Below are positions 52,668 through 61,316 of a stretch of 64,000 bases of DNA, piece after piece. Positions within the stretch are counted from its first letter, which is position 1. Each line of letters begins with the position of its first letter. The notes below the pieces were generated by a model. The model was not told where the DNA came from and searched no databases. It was given only the letters and a program-made list of their open reading frames with translations. The position numbers were made by a program, and so were the translations under genes. This DNA comes from Mycolicibacterium hodleri (GTDB lineage Bacteria > Actinomycetota > Actinomycetes > Mycobacteriales > Mycobacteriaceae). The stretch lies in the NCBI RefSeq assembly GCF_006439015.1, contig NZ_RCZG01000010.1, positions 1-64,000 of the forward strand. The letters run 5' to 3'.

Positions 52668-53336
52668 ATGCGTACCGCCTACCACGAGCAACTGGCTGCC
52701 CTGACAGACCAGCTCGGCGAGATGTGCGGCCTTGCCGGTGTTGCGATGGAGCGCGCGACTCAGGCTCTGCTGCAAGCCGACCTGGTGCTGGCCGAGCAGG
52801 TCATCACCGATCACGAGCAAATCGCCGCGATGAGCGCGCGCGCCGAGGAAGCCGCGTTCGTACTCCTGGCGCTGCAGGCTCCCGTCGCCGGTGATCTCCG
52901 TGCCATCGTGAGCTCGATCCAGATCGTCGCCGACGTGGACCGGATGGGCGCCTTGGCGCTGCACGTTGCGAAGATCGCCCGCCGACGACATCCCCAGCAC
53001 ACACTTCCCGAGGAAGTCAATGGCTACTTCGCCGAAATGGGCCGCGTAGCAGTCGATCTCGGCGCCAGTGCCCAAGAGGTCCTGGTTACCAGGGACCCAG
53101 AAAAGGCCGCGCGCATCCGGGAAGAGGACGACGCGATGGACGATCTCCACCGCCACCTGTTCTCGGTGTTGATGGACCGGGAGTGGAAGCATGGCGTCAC
53201 CGCTGCGGTCGACGTCACGCTGCTGAGCCGGTTCTACGAGCGCTTCGCCGACCATGCGGTCGAGGTGGCGCGTCGGATCATCTTCCAGGTGACCGGTCGG
53301 TTCCCCGATGAGGAAGTCGTTTCCGCGCCTCAGTGA
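52668..53336 (+). CDS. phoU: phosphate signalling regulator PhoU (PhoY-type)
   Basis: 222 aa, two PhoU three-helix repeats. It starts MRTAYHEQLAALTDQLGEMC; motifs EEAAFVLLALQAPVAGDLRA then VDRMGALALHVAKIARRRHP, and the second repeat LLSRFYERFADHAVEVARRI. Equivalent to PhoY2 (Rv0821c). It links the Pst transporter to the SenX3-RegX3 two-component system as a negative regulator. A pst operon lies downstream on the other strand. Confidence 0.93.
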   Translation: MRTAYHEQLAALTDQLGEMCGLAGVAMERATQALLQADLVLAEQVITDHEQIAAMSARAEEAAFVLLALQAPVAGDLRAIVSSIQIVADVDRMGALALHVAKIARRRHPQHTLPEEVNGYFAEMGRVAVDLGASAQEVLVTRDPEKAARIREEDDAMDDLHRHLFSVLMDREWKHGVTAAVDVTLLSRFYERFADHAVEVARRIIFQVTGRFPDEEVVSAPQ

Positions 53337-53559
53337 CGGCGTCGCCGCCCGCCGTCCTTCCTGCTCGACAGCAGGTTCTGCAGCACCGTGACGAGCTCCC
53401 GCAGCGAACAGCGGAATCCAGTTACCAGCCATCCCCGGCGTGGATGGGGTTGTGCGCCTCGACGATGGCGACCGCTTCTCCACCGGAGCACTCAAGCCCT
53501 ACGGCATGATGGCCGAACGGACCTCGATCGATCCGGCTGGTGCTGGGGCCGTAGCGCTT
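53337..53559. other. intergenic region, phoU / response regulator
   Basis: About 220 nt between convergent genes. Nothing recognisable. Confidence 0.3.
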
Positions 53560-54339
53560 CTAGGCACAGATCGACGGGGCGAGCCGGTAACCGGCACCCC
53601 GAATGGTGCGGATGTACTCACCATGCTCGGGGTCTGCTCCCAGTTTGGCGCGAAGCCGTTTGACATGCACGGCAACGGTGTTGGTGTGAGCGGGGTGGCC
53701 CCATACTGCTGCGCTGATCTCTTCGATGCTGGCGACGGTCCCGCGCCGCACGATCAGGAAGACCAGCAGTTCGAGCTCACGCTGGGTGAGTTGGACATGG
53801 CGCCCGCGCACCCTCGTTTCGTATCCCCGGCGGTCGACGTGAATGGGGCCCGCAGTGAACACCGTCGACTGGACCGAGGAGTCGAGGGACTTGAGGGCAA
53901 ACGGTGCGATCGTGTCGAAGTCGTAGGGCCGCACGATGACTGCCGAGGCACCGGCGACCAATGCCTGGCGAGCGAGCGATTCTTCGCCGGGGGCGGCGCC
54001 GACCAGGATGGGGATCTCCGAACGGCGACGAACGGCTGACGAAATTCGCGGGGCGTCAAAGGTTTCGGTACGAGCGGCAATCACCAGGACATTTGGCAAC
54101 TCGGCACCAACCGCCAGGAGAGCTTCGGCCCCGTCGCGGCACCATGTCGCAGCGATCCCGGCCCGGCCCGCGGCCTCCACGAGGTCCGTAGCCATGATCG
54201 CGTCGATCTCCGCCAGCACCAAGCTCCCCCGCGTGGGCCGACCCGCGGCGTAGCAACCACCGCGTCCGCTAGCCGTGTCCGCATGCCCAGCCTCGGTGGT
54301 CAAGCTCGGCTGACCGCCTTCCTCAGCAAGTGCGCGCAA
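53560..54339 (-). CDS. orphan OmpR-type winged-helix regulator with atypical receiver domain
   Basis: 259 aa. Residues about 40-150 have receiver-domain topology (LVLAEIDAIMATDLVEAAGR ... EIPILVGAAPGEESLARQAL ... ASAVIVRPYDF), but the phospho-acceptor Asp position reads VLVIAARTE and the conserved Lys is Arg. The C-terminal winged helix is intact (LTQRELELLVFLIVRRGTVA, AVHVKRLRAKLGADPEHGEY, IRTIRGAGYRL). No kinase gene is adjacent. Probably phosphorylation-independent, like GlnR-type regulators. It lies directly behind pstB; may regulate phosphate genes (inference). The N-terminal 38 residues may be mis-started. Confidence 0.82.
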   Translation of the reverse strand: MRALAEEGGQPSLTTEAGHADTASGRGGCYAAGRPTRGSLVLAEIDAIMATDLVEAAGRAGIAATWCRDGAEALLAVGAELPNVLVIAARTETFDAPRISSAVRRRSEIPILVGAAPGEESLARQALVAGASAVIVRPYDFDTIAPFALKSLDSSVQSTVFTAGPIHVDRRGYETRVRGRHVQLTQRELELLVFLIVRRGTVASIEEISAAVWGHPAHTNTVAVHVKRLRAKLGADPEHGEYIRTIRGAGYRLAPSICA

Positions 54340-54365
54340 TTCCCTTGCGTGACAAGTGAAAATCT

Positions 54366-55142
54366 TTAGCCGAAGCGGCCGGAGATGTAGTCCTCAGTGG
54401 CCTTCTGGGTGGGATTGGAGAAGATCTTCTCGGTGTCGTCGATCTCGATCAGCCTGCCCGGCTTGCCGGTCGCCTCGAGGTTGAAGAATCCCGTCTGATC
54501 GCTGACCCGGGCGGCCTGCTGCATGTTGTGGGTGACGATGACGATCGTGTATTCCTGCTTGAGTTCGCCGATCAGATCTTCGATGGCCAGTGTCGAGATG
54601 GGGTCCAGCGCCGAGCACGGTTCGTCCATCAGCAGCACCGCAGGCTGAACCGCGATGGCACGGGCGATGCACAGGCGCTGCTGCTGGCCGCCGGAGAGGC
54701 CACCGCCCGGCTTGTCGAGTCGATCTTTGACTTCGTTCCAGAGGTTGGCGCCCTTGAGCGACTGCTCGGCCACCTCGTCGAGCGACTTCTTGTTCCGCAC
54801 ACCCTGCAACTTCAGCCCGGCGACCACGTTGTCCTTGATCGACATGGTGGGGAACGGGTTCGGGCGCTGGAACACCATGCCGATGGTCTTGCGCACACTC
54901 ACCGGGTCGATGCCCGCCCCGTAGATGTCCTCGCCATCCATCAGCACCGAACCCTCGACACGGGCTCCGGGGAGGACCTCGTGCATCCGGTTCAGCGTGC
55001 GAAGGACGGTCGACTTGCCGCAACCCGATGGACCGATGAAGGCCGTCACGCTGCGTGGCGGAACGGACAGCGACACGTCGGCGACCGCGTGGAACGAGCC
55101 GTAGTAGATGTTCAGATCCTTGAGATCCAAGCGCTTTGCCAT
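54366..55142 (-). CDS. pstB: phosphate ABC transporter ATP-binding protein
   Basis: 258 aa. Walker A GPSGCGKSTVLRTLNRM, Q-loop MVFQRPNPFP, signature LSGGQQQRLCIARAIA, Walker B LLMDEPCSALDP, His loop VTHNMQQAARVSD. The LNIYYGSFHAVADVSL start is typical of PstB. Last gene of pstS-C-A-B. Confidence 0.96.
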   Translation of the reverse strand: MAKRLDLKDLNIYYGSFHAVADVSLSVPPRSVTAFIGPSGCGKSTVLRTLNRMHEVLPGARVEGSVLMDGEDIYGAGIDPVSVRKTIGMVFQRPNPFPTMSIKDNVVAGLKLQGVRNKKSLDEVAEQSLKGANLWNEVKDRLDKPGGGLSGGQQQRLCIARAIAVQPAVLLMDEPCSALDPISTLAIEDLIGELKQEYTIVIVTHNMQQAARVSDQTGFFNLEATGKPGRLIEIDDTEKIFSNPTQKATEDYISGRFG

Positions 55143-55163
55143 AGTTGCTCCTCAGGACTTTCG

Positions 55164-56066
55164 TTAGCGGTTTCGCGCCAGGAACCGGTTGAAGAACGCC
55201 GCCGCCAGGTAGAGCGCCGCAATCAGCAGGATCAACGTCAGCGCAGCGCCCCAGACTCGCAGCGCGCCTGCCGCCTCGGGGTTGGTCAGCTCGGTGTAGA
55301 TCAACAGTGGCAGCGACGCCATGTTGCCGTTGGTGACGTCGAAGTTGATCGATCTGCTGTAACCGACCAACACCAGAACGGGCGCGGTCTCGCCCATCAC
55401 TCGGGCCAGGGCGAGCAGGATGCCGCTGATGATCCCCGGCAGCGCAGTGGGGACGACGACGCGAACGATGGTCTTCCACTTCGGAATGCCCAAAGCGTAG
55501 GACGCCTCGCGCAGTTCGTCGGGAACCAGCTTCAGCATCTCCTCGGTGTTGCGCACCACGACCGGCAGCATCAACAGCACCAGCGCGAGCGACACCGCCA
55601 AGGCACTCTGCGGCAAGCCCAGAGTGGTGACCCACAGCGCAAAGATGAAGAGCGCCGCGACGATTGACGGAACGCCGGCGAGGATGTCGACCATGAATGT
55701 CGTCACCTTGGCCAGACGTCCCTTGCCGTACTCGACCAGATAGACGGCCGCCATCACGCCGAGGGGCACTGACAGCACGGCGGCGATCAACGCCTGGACC
55801 AAAGTGCCGTAGATCGCGTGATAGACACCGCCGGCGACCTGCTCGGGCAGCACGCCGGCTAACGAGCGGGTCCACCACGCCGAGGAGGCGATGGCCGTGA
55901 ATCCGCGCGAAACGACCGTATACAGCAGCCATACCAGCGGGATCATCGCGATCAGGAAGGAGGTCGTGAAAAGAACCGAGGCGACCTTGTTCTTCAGCTT
56001 GCGGCTGAAGCTGATGGCGTGAAACGTCGGTGCCTTGATTGGCACGTCGAGAGTCGACTGTGTCAT
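55164..56066 (-). CDS. pstA: phosphate ABC transporter permease
   Basis: 300 aa, six TM. The EAA-type loop is SYALGIPKWKTIVRVVVPTA then LPGIISGILLALARVMGETA. ATG 56066 overlaps the pstC stop by 4 nt. Second permease of the high-affinity phosphate transporter. Confidence 0.95.
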   Translation of the reverse strand: MTQSTLDVPIKAPTFHAISFSRKLKNKVASVLFTTSFLIAMIPLVWLLYTVVSRGFTAIASSAWWTRSLAGVLPEQVAGGVYHAIYGTLVQALIAAVLSVPLGVMAAVYLVEYGKGRLAKVTTFMVDILAGVPSIVAALFIFALWVTTLGLPQSALAVSLALVLLMLPVVVRNTEEMLKLVPDELREASYALGIPKWKTIVRVVVPTALPGIISGILLALARVMGETAPVLVLVGYSRSINFDVTNGNMASLPLLIYTELTNPEAAGALRVWGAALTLILLIAALYLAAAFFNRFLARNR

Positions 56067-57106
56067 CCGCTGACCCTTCCTCCGGCTGCGAGACGGGCAA
56101 GCGCGTTGACGACGAACGTCAGCGCGAAGAGGACGAACCCGGCCGCAATGTAGGCACCTGTGGGCAGCGGCGAACTGAACTCCGCCGCCGCCGAGGCGAT
56201 CTTCGAGGCGAAGGTGTAGCCACCGTCGAAGAGAGACCAGCCGCCCGCTTGTGCGGCGGTTCGCAGAATGATCAGGATCGCGATGGTCTCACCGAGTGCC
56301 CGACCCAGACCGAGCATGGACGCGGCGATCATTCCGCTGCGGCCGTACGGAAAGACGGTCATCCTCACCACTTCCCACTTGGTGGCACCCAAGGCCTGTG
56401 CCGCCTCGACGTGCCCCTTCGGGGTGAGGCTGAAGACCTCCCGGGTCACCGAGGTGATGATCGGAAGGATCATGACGGCCAACACGATGCCCGCGGTGAA
56501 GATCGTTCCGCCGCCGGCCAGCGACACGTTGCCGTCGGCGAAGAGGAAGAACCATCCCAGGTTGTCGTTAAGGAAGCGTGCCACCGGTCCCAGCCACGGG
56601 GCGAGCACGAAGATGCCCCAGAGACCGAAGACGATCGACGGGACCGCGGCAAGCAGATCCACCATCGAACCGAACGGCTTGGCCACCCGACGCGGGGCGT
56701 AGTTCGTCAGGAACGTCGCGATGCCGATCGCGATCGGGACGGCGATGATGAGCGCGAAGATCGAGCTCAGGACCGTGACCATGAAGAGATCGCGAATGCC
56801 GAACCGGAGATTCTCCGCATCGGTGGTGTTGAACTCCGTGCTGGTGATGAAGTTGACCTGGTCGGCCCCCAGCGACGGTATCGCCCTGACGATCAGGAAC
56901 AGCGCCATCAGGGCGATCGCCGCGATGATCGTCGCGCCCGCGGCGATGGCGATCGAGTGGAAGATGTTGTCGCCTTGCCGCTTCCTACCGCTCTTCAGAG
57001 TCGACGCTGGCGGAGTCTTGGTCGGCATTGAGCCATTTTCTCCGATCTGGCGTGGGCTCGCCGAAGTCGACGAGCCCACGTCAGTCGAGTCTGGTGTTAC
57101 GGCCAT
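56063..57106 (-). CDS. pstC: phosphate ABC transporter permease
   Basis: 347 aa, six TM with an N-terminal hydrophilic extension. Motifs: AAQALGATKWEVVRMTVFPY then SGMIAASMLGLGRALGETIA; the RRVAKPFGSMVDLLAAVPSI segment is characteristic. 10 nt after pstS. Confidence 0.95.
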   Translation of the reverse strand: MAVTPDSTDVGSSTSASPRQIGENGSMPTKTPPASTLKSGRKRQGDNIFHSIAIAAGATIIAAIALMALFLIVRAIPSLGADQVNFITSTEFNTTDAENLRFGIRDLFMVTVLSSIFALIIAVPIAIGIATFLTNYAPRRVAKPFGSMVDLLAAVPSIVFGLWGIFVLAPWLGPVARFLNDNLGWFFLFADGNVSLAGGGTIFTAGIVLAVMILPIITSVTREVFSLTPKGHVEAAQALGATKWEVVRMTVFPYGRSGMIAASMLGLGRALGETIAILIILRTAAQAGGWSLFDGGYTFASKIASAAAEFSSPLPTGAYIAAGFVLFALTFVVNALARLAAGGRVSG

Positions 57107-57116
57107 TGCGGAGTGT

Positions 57117-58235
57117 TCAGGAAATCGCGTTGACGGCGGTCGTCAGCCGCGACTTGAACGCGTCGGGCACGGGGATGTAACCGTTGTCCGCAAGACCCTT
57201 CTGGCCGTTGCCCAGTGCCGAGGTCAGGAACGCCTTCACGGCCTTGCTCACCTCGGGGTCGGAGTACTTCGAGCAGACGATCTCGTACGTGCCGAGCATG
57301 ATCGGGTACGAGCCGGCCACGGTGGGCTTGTAGAACGACGAGGTGTCGAGCACCAGATCGTTGCCCTCGCCCTTGATCTTCACGCCGTCGATCGACTTGC
57401 CTGCGGACTCGGTGGTCAGCTCGACGGGATCGGGACCGGCCGAGGTGATGATCTTGGCGACGGACAGGCCCTGCGACTTGGCGAAGGACCATTCGTTGTA
57501 GGTGATCGAGCCGGGGGTGTTCTTGATGGCCGCCGACGTGCCCTCGTTGCCCTTGGCCCCTTCGCCGACGCCGCCTGCGAAGGACTTTCCGGCGCCCTTG
57601 CCCCAGGCTCCGTCCGAAGCTGCATCGAGATACTTCTGGAAGTTGTCGGTGGTGCCCGACTCATCGCTGCGGAAGACCACATTGATCGGCTCCGCAGGCA
57701 GCGTCGCACTTCCATTGAGCGCCTTGATCTCGGGCGCGTCCCACGTCGTCACGGTGCCGTTGAAGATCTTGGCGGCCGTCGGGCCATCGAGCACGAGGCC
57801 GTCGACACCGGAGAGGTTGTACGTGACGGCGATGGGCCCGAAGACTGCGGGCAGGTTCCACGCGGGGCTGCCGCAGCGCTCAGCTGCCTTGGCGGGCTCA
57901 CCCTTGGACTCGTTCAGAGGGGAATCGGATCCACCGAAGTCCGTCTGCCCGCCGATGAACTCCGAGACGCCGGCGCCGGAGCCGCTGGACGTGTAGTTCA
58001 GGGTCTGTCCGGCGCAGTCGGCCTCGTAGGCGGTGACGAACCGGGTCATCGCGTTGGCCTGGGCCGAGGAGCCGCTCGACTTGAGCGCCTGCTTGCCGCC
58101 GCAGTTGGCAGCGGCGGTCGACGATCCTCCACTACTCGATCCCGTCGAGGTGTTGTTGTCACTTCCGCATGCCGACAGCAGCATGGCGCCGGCGGCCAGC
58201 AGGCTCAGCGCAGCACCTGTGCGATTGGGCTTCAC
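57117..58235 (-). CDS. pstS: phosphate-binding lipoprotein
   Basis: 372 aa from GTG 58235, with AAGGAG 5 nt upstream; an upstream open extension to 58328 is not family-like. Type II signal with lipobox AMLLSAC-GSD. Phosphate-binding motifs: LKSSGSSAQANAMTRF, SSGSGAGVSEFIGGQTDFG GSDSPL, VFRSDESGTTDNFQKYL, GNEGTSAAI and GSITYNEWSFAK. First gene of the pstSCAB operon; a PHO-box-like direct repeat lies about 140 nt upstream. Confidence 0.95.
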   Translation of the reverse strand: MKPNRTGAALSLLAAGAMLLSACGSDNNTSTGSSSGGSSTAAANCGGKQALKSSGSSAQANAMTRFVTAYEADCAGQTLNYTSSGSGAGVSEFIGGQTDFGGSDSPLNESKGEPAKAAERCGSPAWNLPAVFGPIAVTYNLSGVDGLVLDGPTAAKIFNGTVTTWDAPEIKALNGSATLPAEPINVVFRSDESGTTDNFQKYLDAASDGAWGKGAGKSFAGGVGEGAKGNEGTSAAIKNTPGSITYNEWSFAKSQGLSVAKIITSAGPDPVELTTESAGKSIDGVKIKGEGNDLVLDTSSFYKPTVAGSYPIMLGTYEIVCSKYSDPEVSKAVKAFLTSALGNGQKGLADNGYIPVPDAFKSRLTTAVNAIS

Positions 58236-58373
58236 GTAGCTCCTTCGAAGATTGAGGGTGAGCGGGCATGCGCCGCCACCGGTCGAACATACGGAAGCCG
58301 TGCCTCCGTGGGCAGGCCCCGTGGCCACCCGCGACAGAACCTAGGGGCCGGCGGTGAATGCCTCCCCTTGCTT

Positions 58374-58394
58374 GGATGAACGGAAGATGAACCG
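58374..58394 (-). promoter_or_regulatory. PHO-box-like direct repeat upstream of pstS
   Basis: On the minus strand GTTCAT occurs twice, at 58392-58387 and 58381-58376, exactly 11 bp apart, in the form GTTCATCTTCC-GTTCATCC. This matches the direct repeats bound by actinobacterial PhoP/RegX3-type regulators. A further TTCACG follows at 58406. Pattern only. Confidence 0.5.
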
Positions 58395-58455
58395 GGGCTG
58401 AGGGCGTTCACGGTTTCGCGTGAAACGCCAACGTTCAATCCTGCTCAGCGCGCGG

Positions 58456-59397
58456 CTAACCCTGCGCGTAGGCGACGTCCGAGCTGAAGACCCCGAAGCC
58501 CAGCCGCTGGTACGTCTTCATGGCGGCAGCGTTGTCGCCCTCGACGTACAGGGTCACGTCGGCATCGGGTCCGAGTCGGTCCACGAGATGGTGAAGGCCG
58601 ACGAGCGTCAACGCCGCGCCGAGACCGCGCCCCTGCGCGTTCGGGTCGACGCCGACGACGTACACCTCGCCGAGAGACGCGTCGTGAACCTTGGTCCAGT
58701 GGAACCCGAGCAGTGTTCCTGAGCCGCTCCCCGCGTCGCTCCGCCGTCCCCCGCAGGCGGACGGCCCCTCGGCGCCGGTGTCCGAGCCGAAGGCCAGGAA
58801 CAGCCCCTCCGGGTCGAACCACGATTCGCCGCGCCGTTCGGCCACGTCCGCGTCGGTCCAGCCGCCCTGCTCGGGGTGCCAGGCGAATGCGGCGTTGTTG
58901 ACCCGTAGCAACTCCGCGTCATCGCCCGGACCTGCGTAGGTTCGCATCAACACCCCGTCGGGGACCGTGACCGCCGGGAGGTCACGGAGGGCACGCCGCA
59001 TCTGCAGGAGCTCACGAACGGCGACGAGGTCGAGGGCTGCGGCCGCGGCCCTTGCCGGCTCGAGGTCTCCGTGCGCCCAGACGCGGGTGCCGTCGCCCCC
59101 GGTGGCGAGGCCGGTGCTGATCAATGCCGATCCGATGCCCCGCCTGCGGGCGGCGGGGTGGACGACCACCTCGGCCATCGCAGCGGCGTCATCGGCCGCG
59201 GGCACGAGGTTGAGGTAGCCGACGATCTCGTCGCCAACTTCGGCGACGAGGTGTCCGGTGCGGTCGTGGGGAAGTTCGCGGAGCACCTGGTCCCCCACTG
59301 GCGCGGTTCCGTCGGCTGCGTTGGCAGCGCCCAAGAGATCCTTGATGCGACGCTGATCGAGATCGGAAAGAGCTGTCCGCCAGGCGATTACACTCAC
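58456..59397 (-). CDS. mshD: mycothiol synthase
   Basis: 313 aa, double GNAT enzyme that acetylates Cys-GlcN-Ins to make mycothiol. GTG 59397 overlaps the glnR-like stop by 4 nt. N-terminal GNAT: AEVVVHPAARRRGIGSALIS; C-terminal GNAT: LGEVYVVGVDPNAQGRGLGA and YVEGDNAAAMKTYQRLGFGV. Between the two, residues about 203-228 form an insertion (SACGGRRSDAGSGSG) encoded by a copy of the dispersed repeat family. Conserved position next to glnR as in M. tuberculosis (Rv0819-Rv0818). Confidence 0.92.
   Translation of the reverse strand: MSVIAWRTALSDLDQRRIKDLLGAANAADGTAPVGDQVLRELPHDRTGHLVAEVGDEIVGYLNLVPAADDAAAMAEVVVHPAARRRGIGSALISTGLATGGDGTRVWAHGDLEPARAAAAALDLVAVRELLQMRRALRDLPAVTVPDGVLMRTYAGPGDDAELLRVNNAAFAWHPEQGGWTDADVAERRGESWFDPEGLFLAFGSDTGAEGPSACGGRRSDAGSGSGTLLGFHWTKVHDASLGEVYVVGVDPNAQGRGLGAALTLVGLHHLVDRLGPDADVTLYVEGDNAAAMKTYQRLGFGVFSSDVAYAQG
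58728..58760 (+). repeat. dispersed GC-rich repeat, degenerate copy inside mshD
   Basis: CCCCGCGTCGCTCCGCCG followed by TCCCCCGCAGG matches the repeat family (CCCCCGTCGCTCCGCTCCTG) with a few changes; same plus-strand orientation. It keeps mshD in frame. Confidence 0.5.
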
Positions 59398-60179
59398 TGT
59401 GCGCGCAGTGGGTCGCCTACGCCGTCGGGGAAGCCCGTAGCGTCCTGTTCGTAGGCATCCGCATCGTCGAAGTCGTCTCCCAGGTCGGACTCGGGTATGG
59501 GCGGACGGCCTCGAGCGGGTCGCACGGCCTTGTAGCCGACGTTGCGGACGGTGCCGATCAACGACTCGTACTCCGGGCCGAGCTTCGCGCGAAGACGTCG
59601 CACATGCACGTCCACGGTGCGGGTGCCGCCGAAGAAGTCGTAGCCCCACACCTCTTGGAGGAGCTGCGCCCGGGTGAACACCCGACCCGCGTGCTGCGCA
59701 AGATACTTGAGCAGCTCGAATTCCTTGTACGTGAGGTCGAGTGGGCGGCCGCGAAGGCGGGCGGTGTACGTGCCCTCGTCGATGACTAGTTCGCCGAGAT
59801 TGACCTTGCCCGCACTTTCCTGGTCGGCAGCTCCCCCGCGGCGCCCGACCAGCAGTCGCAGCCGCGCGTCGATCTCGGCAGGTCCGGTGCTGGGCAAAAG
59901 GATCTCGTCGAGTCCCCATTCCACGTTCACGGCAACCAGGCCGCCCTCGTTCACCACTGCGACGACAGGCACCGAAGTCCCCGTCGTGCCGAGCAGCCTG
60001 CACAGCCCGCGCGCCGCGGCAAGGTCGGTTCGGGCGTCGACGATCGCCACGTCCGCGCTGCCAGCTTCGAGAAGTGAGGACACCTCGGTCGGCGCCGCAC
60101 GCACGCTGTGCGCCAGAAGCGACAACGACGGCAAGACCGACTCGGGGTGCGGGTCGACGGTAAGTAGCAAAAGATCCAA
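59394..60179 (-). CDS. glnR: GlnR-type OmpR-family winged-helix regulator
   Basis: 261 aa, TTG start at 60179 with GGAGGACCAG upstream. Receiver-like N-terminus (MDLLLLTVDPHPESVLPSLS; VAIVDARTDLAAARGLC), intact winged helix (LDLTYKEFELLKYLAQHAGR, VFTRAQLLQEVWGYDFFGGT, VHVRRLRAKLGPEYESLIGT). By family and by its position beside mshD it corresponds to Rv0818 GlnR, the nitrogen-limitation activator. It is an atypical receiver that need not be phosphorylated. The acidic tail (DLGDDFDDADAYEQDATGF) is variable. Confidence 0.92.
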   Translation of the reverse strand: MDLLLLTVDPHPESVLPSLSLLAHSVRAAPTEVSSLLEAGSADVAIVDARTDLAAARGLCRLLGTTGTSVPVVAVVNEGGLVAVNVEWGLDEILLPSTGPAEIDARLRLLVGRRGGAADQESAGKVNLGELVIDEGTYTARLRGRPLDLTYKEFELLKYLAQHAGRVFTRAQLLQEVWGYDFFGGTRTVDVHVRRLRAKLGPEYESLIGTVRNVGYKAVRPARGRPPIPESDLGDDFDDADAYEQDATGFPDGVGDPLRAQ

Positions 60180-60325
60180 CTGGTCCTCCAGCGCATTTCG
60201 GGAAGATCACCCGACGTCGGTGTCCGGGCAATCTCCCAGATTCATGGCTGACACGCCGCCGTTACCGGCCGACGCTGGCATAACGATAGCGCGCAACCTG
60301 CTAATTAGCCGCGCCGAGCGCGGAG

Positions 60326-60460
60326 ACACCCCCCGGTCGCTGCGCTCCTGCCCGCCGCCACACCCCCCGGTCGCTGCGCTCCTGCCCGCCGCCACACCCC
60401 CCGGTCGCTTCGCTCCTGCCCGCCGCCACACCCCCCGGTCGCTTCGCTCCTGCCCGCCGG
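60326..60460 (+). repeat. four-copy 34-bp tandem array of dispersed GC-rich repeat
   Basis: GGTCGCT occurs at 60335, 60369, 60403 and 60437, an exact 34-bp period; the unit is ACACCCCCCGGTCGCTKCGC then TCCTGCCCGCCGCC. The first two units carry GCTGCGC, the last two GCTTCGC. No spacers, so not CRISPR. It lies between glnR and lmeA in their divergent control region. Confidence 0.9.
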
Positions 60461-60490
60461 ACCGTGACCTGCGTAGGCCAGAATGTCCAG

Positions 60491-61288
60491 GTGCGCAAGC
60501 TGCTGATCGGACTCGTCGTGACGGTGACGGCGCTGGCCATCGGCATCATTGGCGCCGACTTCGGCGCTGCCATTTATGCCGAGTTCCGCTGGGCCCGCAG
60601 CGTGCGTGCGGCCAACGACCTGCCCTTCGATCCGTGGGTGGGGGTTCTGGGGTTTCCGTTCATCACCCAGGCGACCGGGCGTCGCTTCAAGGAGGTGGAG
60701 ATCCGGGCAGGTGGCGTTGACCACCCCGTGGTGGGAAAGGTGTCACTCGAGGCGACTCTGCACTCCGTCGACTTGACGGAGACGTCCTGGCTCATCACCC
60801 CGCAGGCCGCCCTGCCGGTCGGCAGGCTCGAGAGCCGCATCATCGTCGACTCGACGCACGTCGGTCGCTTCATGGGCGTCAAGGACCTTCTCGTCGAAGC
60901 GCCGCCAAAGGAGACCAACGACGCCACCGGGGGGACGACGGAGTCGGGCATTTCAGAGGGCAAGGGGCTGGTGTTCACGGGCACCCCCACCGCGGCGGGT
61001 TTCGACAAGCGGGTGAGCGTGTCGGTCGACCTCTCCACCCCGGAGGACGACGACACCACGCTCGTCCTCACCGCTACCGACGTCCTCACTGGCGCGGGGA
61101 CGGCCGACGAGCCGGTACCGGACGACAAGAAGGCAGCCGTCCTCGCCGCCTTCGGCACGAAGATGCCGGGAATGAAGCTGCCGTTTGCGATCAAGCCCAC
61201 CACGGAGGGTGCACGAGGCTCCGACATCATCATCGAGGGGATTACCACGGGAGTAACCGTCGACCTCGATGCGTTCAGGCAAAGATGA
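60491..61288 (+). CDS. lmeA: LmeA-family phospholipid-binding protein (DUF2993)
   Basis: 265 aa from GTG 60491 (VRKLLIGLVVTVTALAIGII), signal/anchor then DUF2993: ADFGAAIYAEFRWARSVRAA, DPWVGVLGFPFITQATGRRF, KEVEIRAGGV, FDKRVSVSVDLSTPEDD. Rv0817c-like, implicated in mycobacteria in lipomannan mannan elongation in the envelope. Followed 28 nt on by the thioredoxin gene. Upstream GTG/ATG alternatives within 27 nt exist. Confidence 0.88.
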   Translation: MRKLLIGLVVTVTALAIGIIGADFGAAIYAEFRWARSVRAANDLPFDPWVGVLGFPFITQATGRRFKEVEIRAGGVDHPVVGKVSLEATLHSVDLTETSWLITPQAALPVGRLESRIIVDSTHVGRFMGVKDLLVEAPPKETNDATGGTTESGISEGKGLVFTGTPTAAGFDKRVSVSVDLSTPEDDDTTLVLTATDVLTGAGTADEPVPDDKKAAVLAAFGTKMPGMKLPFAIKPTTEGARGSDIIIEGITTGVTVDLDAFRQR

Positions 61289-61316
61289 GCGCTTGCGCGA
61301 AGAACAGAAGGAACTG

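Noticed and set aside
54394..56100. Long minus-strand open frame (568 aa) across pstB/pstA
   Set aside because: Out of frame with both pst genes on the same strand; Arg-rich shadow translation.
56721..58379. Long plus-strand open frame (552 aa) opposite pstC/pstS
   Set aside because: Antisense to pstS with full phosphate-binding motifs; no domain in the shadow frame.
58456..60231. Single 591-aa protein running through mshD and upstream
   Set aside because: Only the part from GTG 59397 matches MshD; the upstream part is an out-of-frame shadow of the glnR gene.
60326..60460. Possible CRISPR array
   Set aside because: Repeats are directly tandem with no unique spacers and no cas genes in the window.
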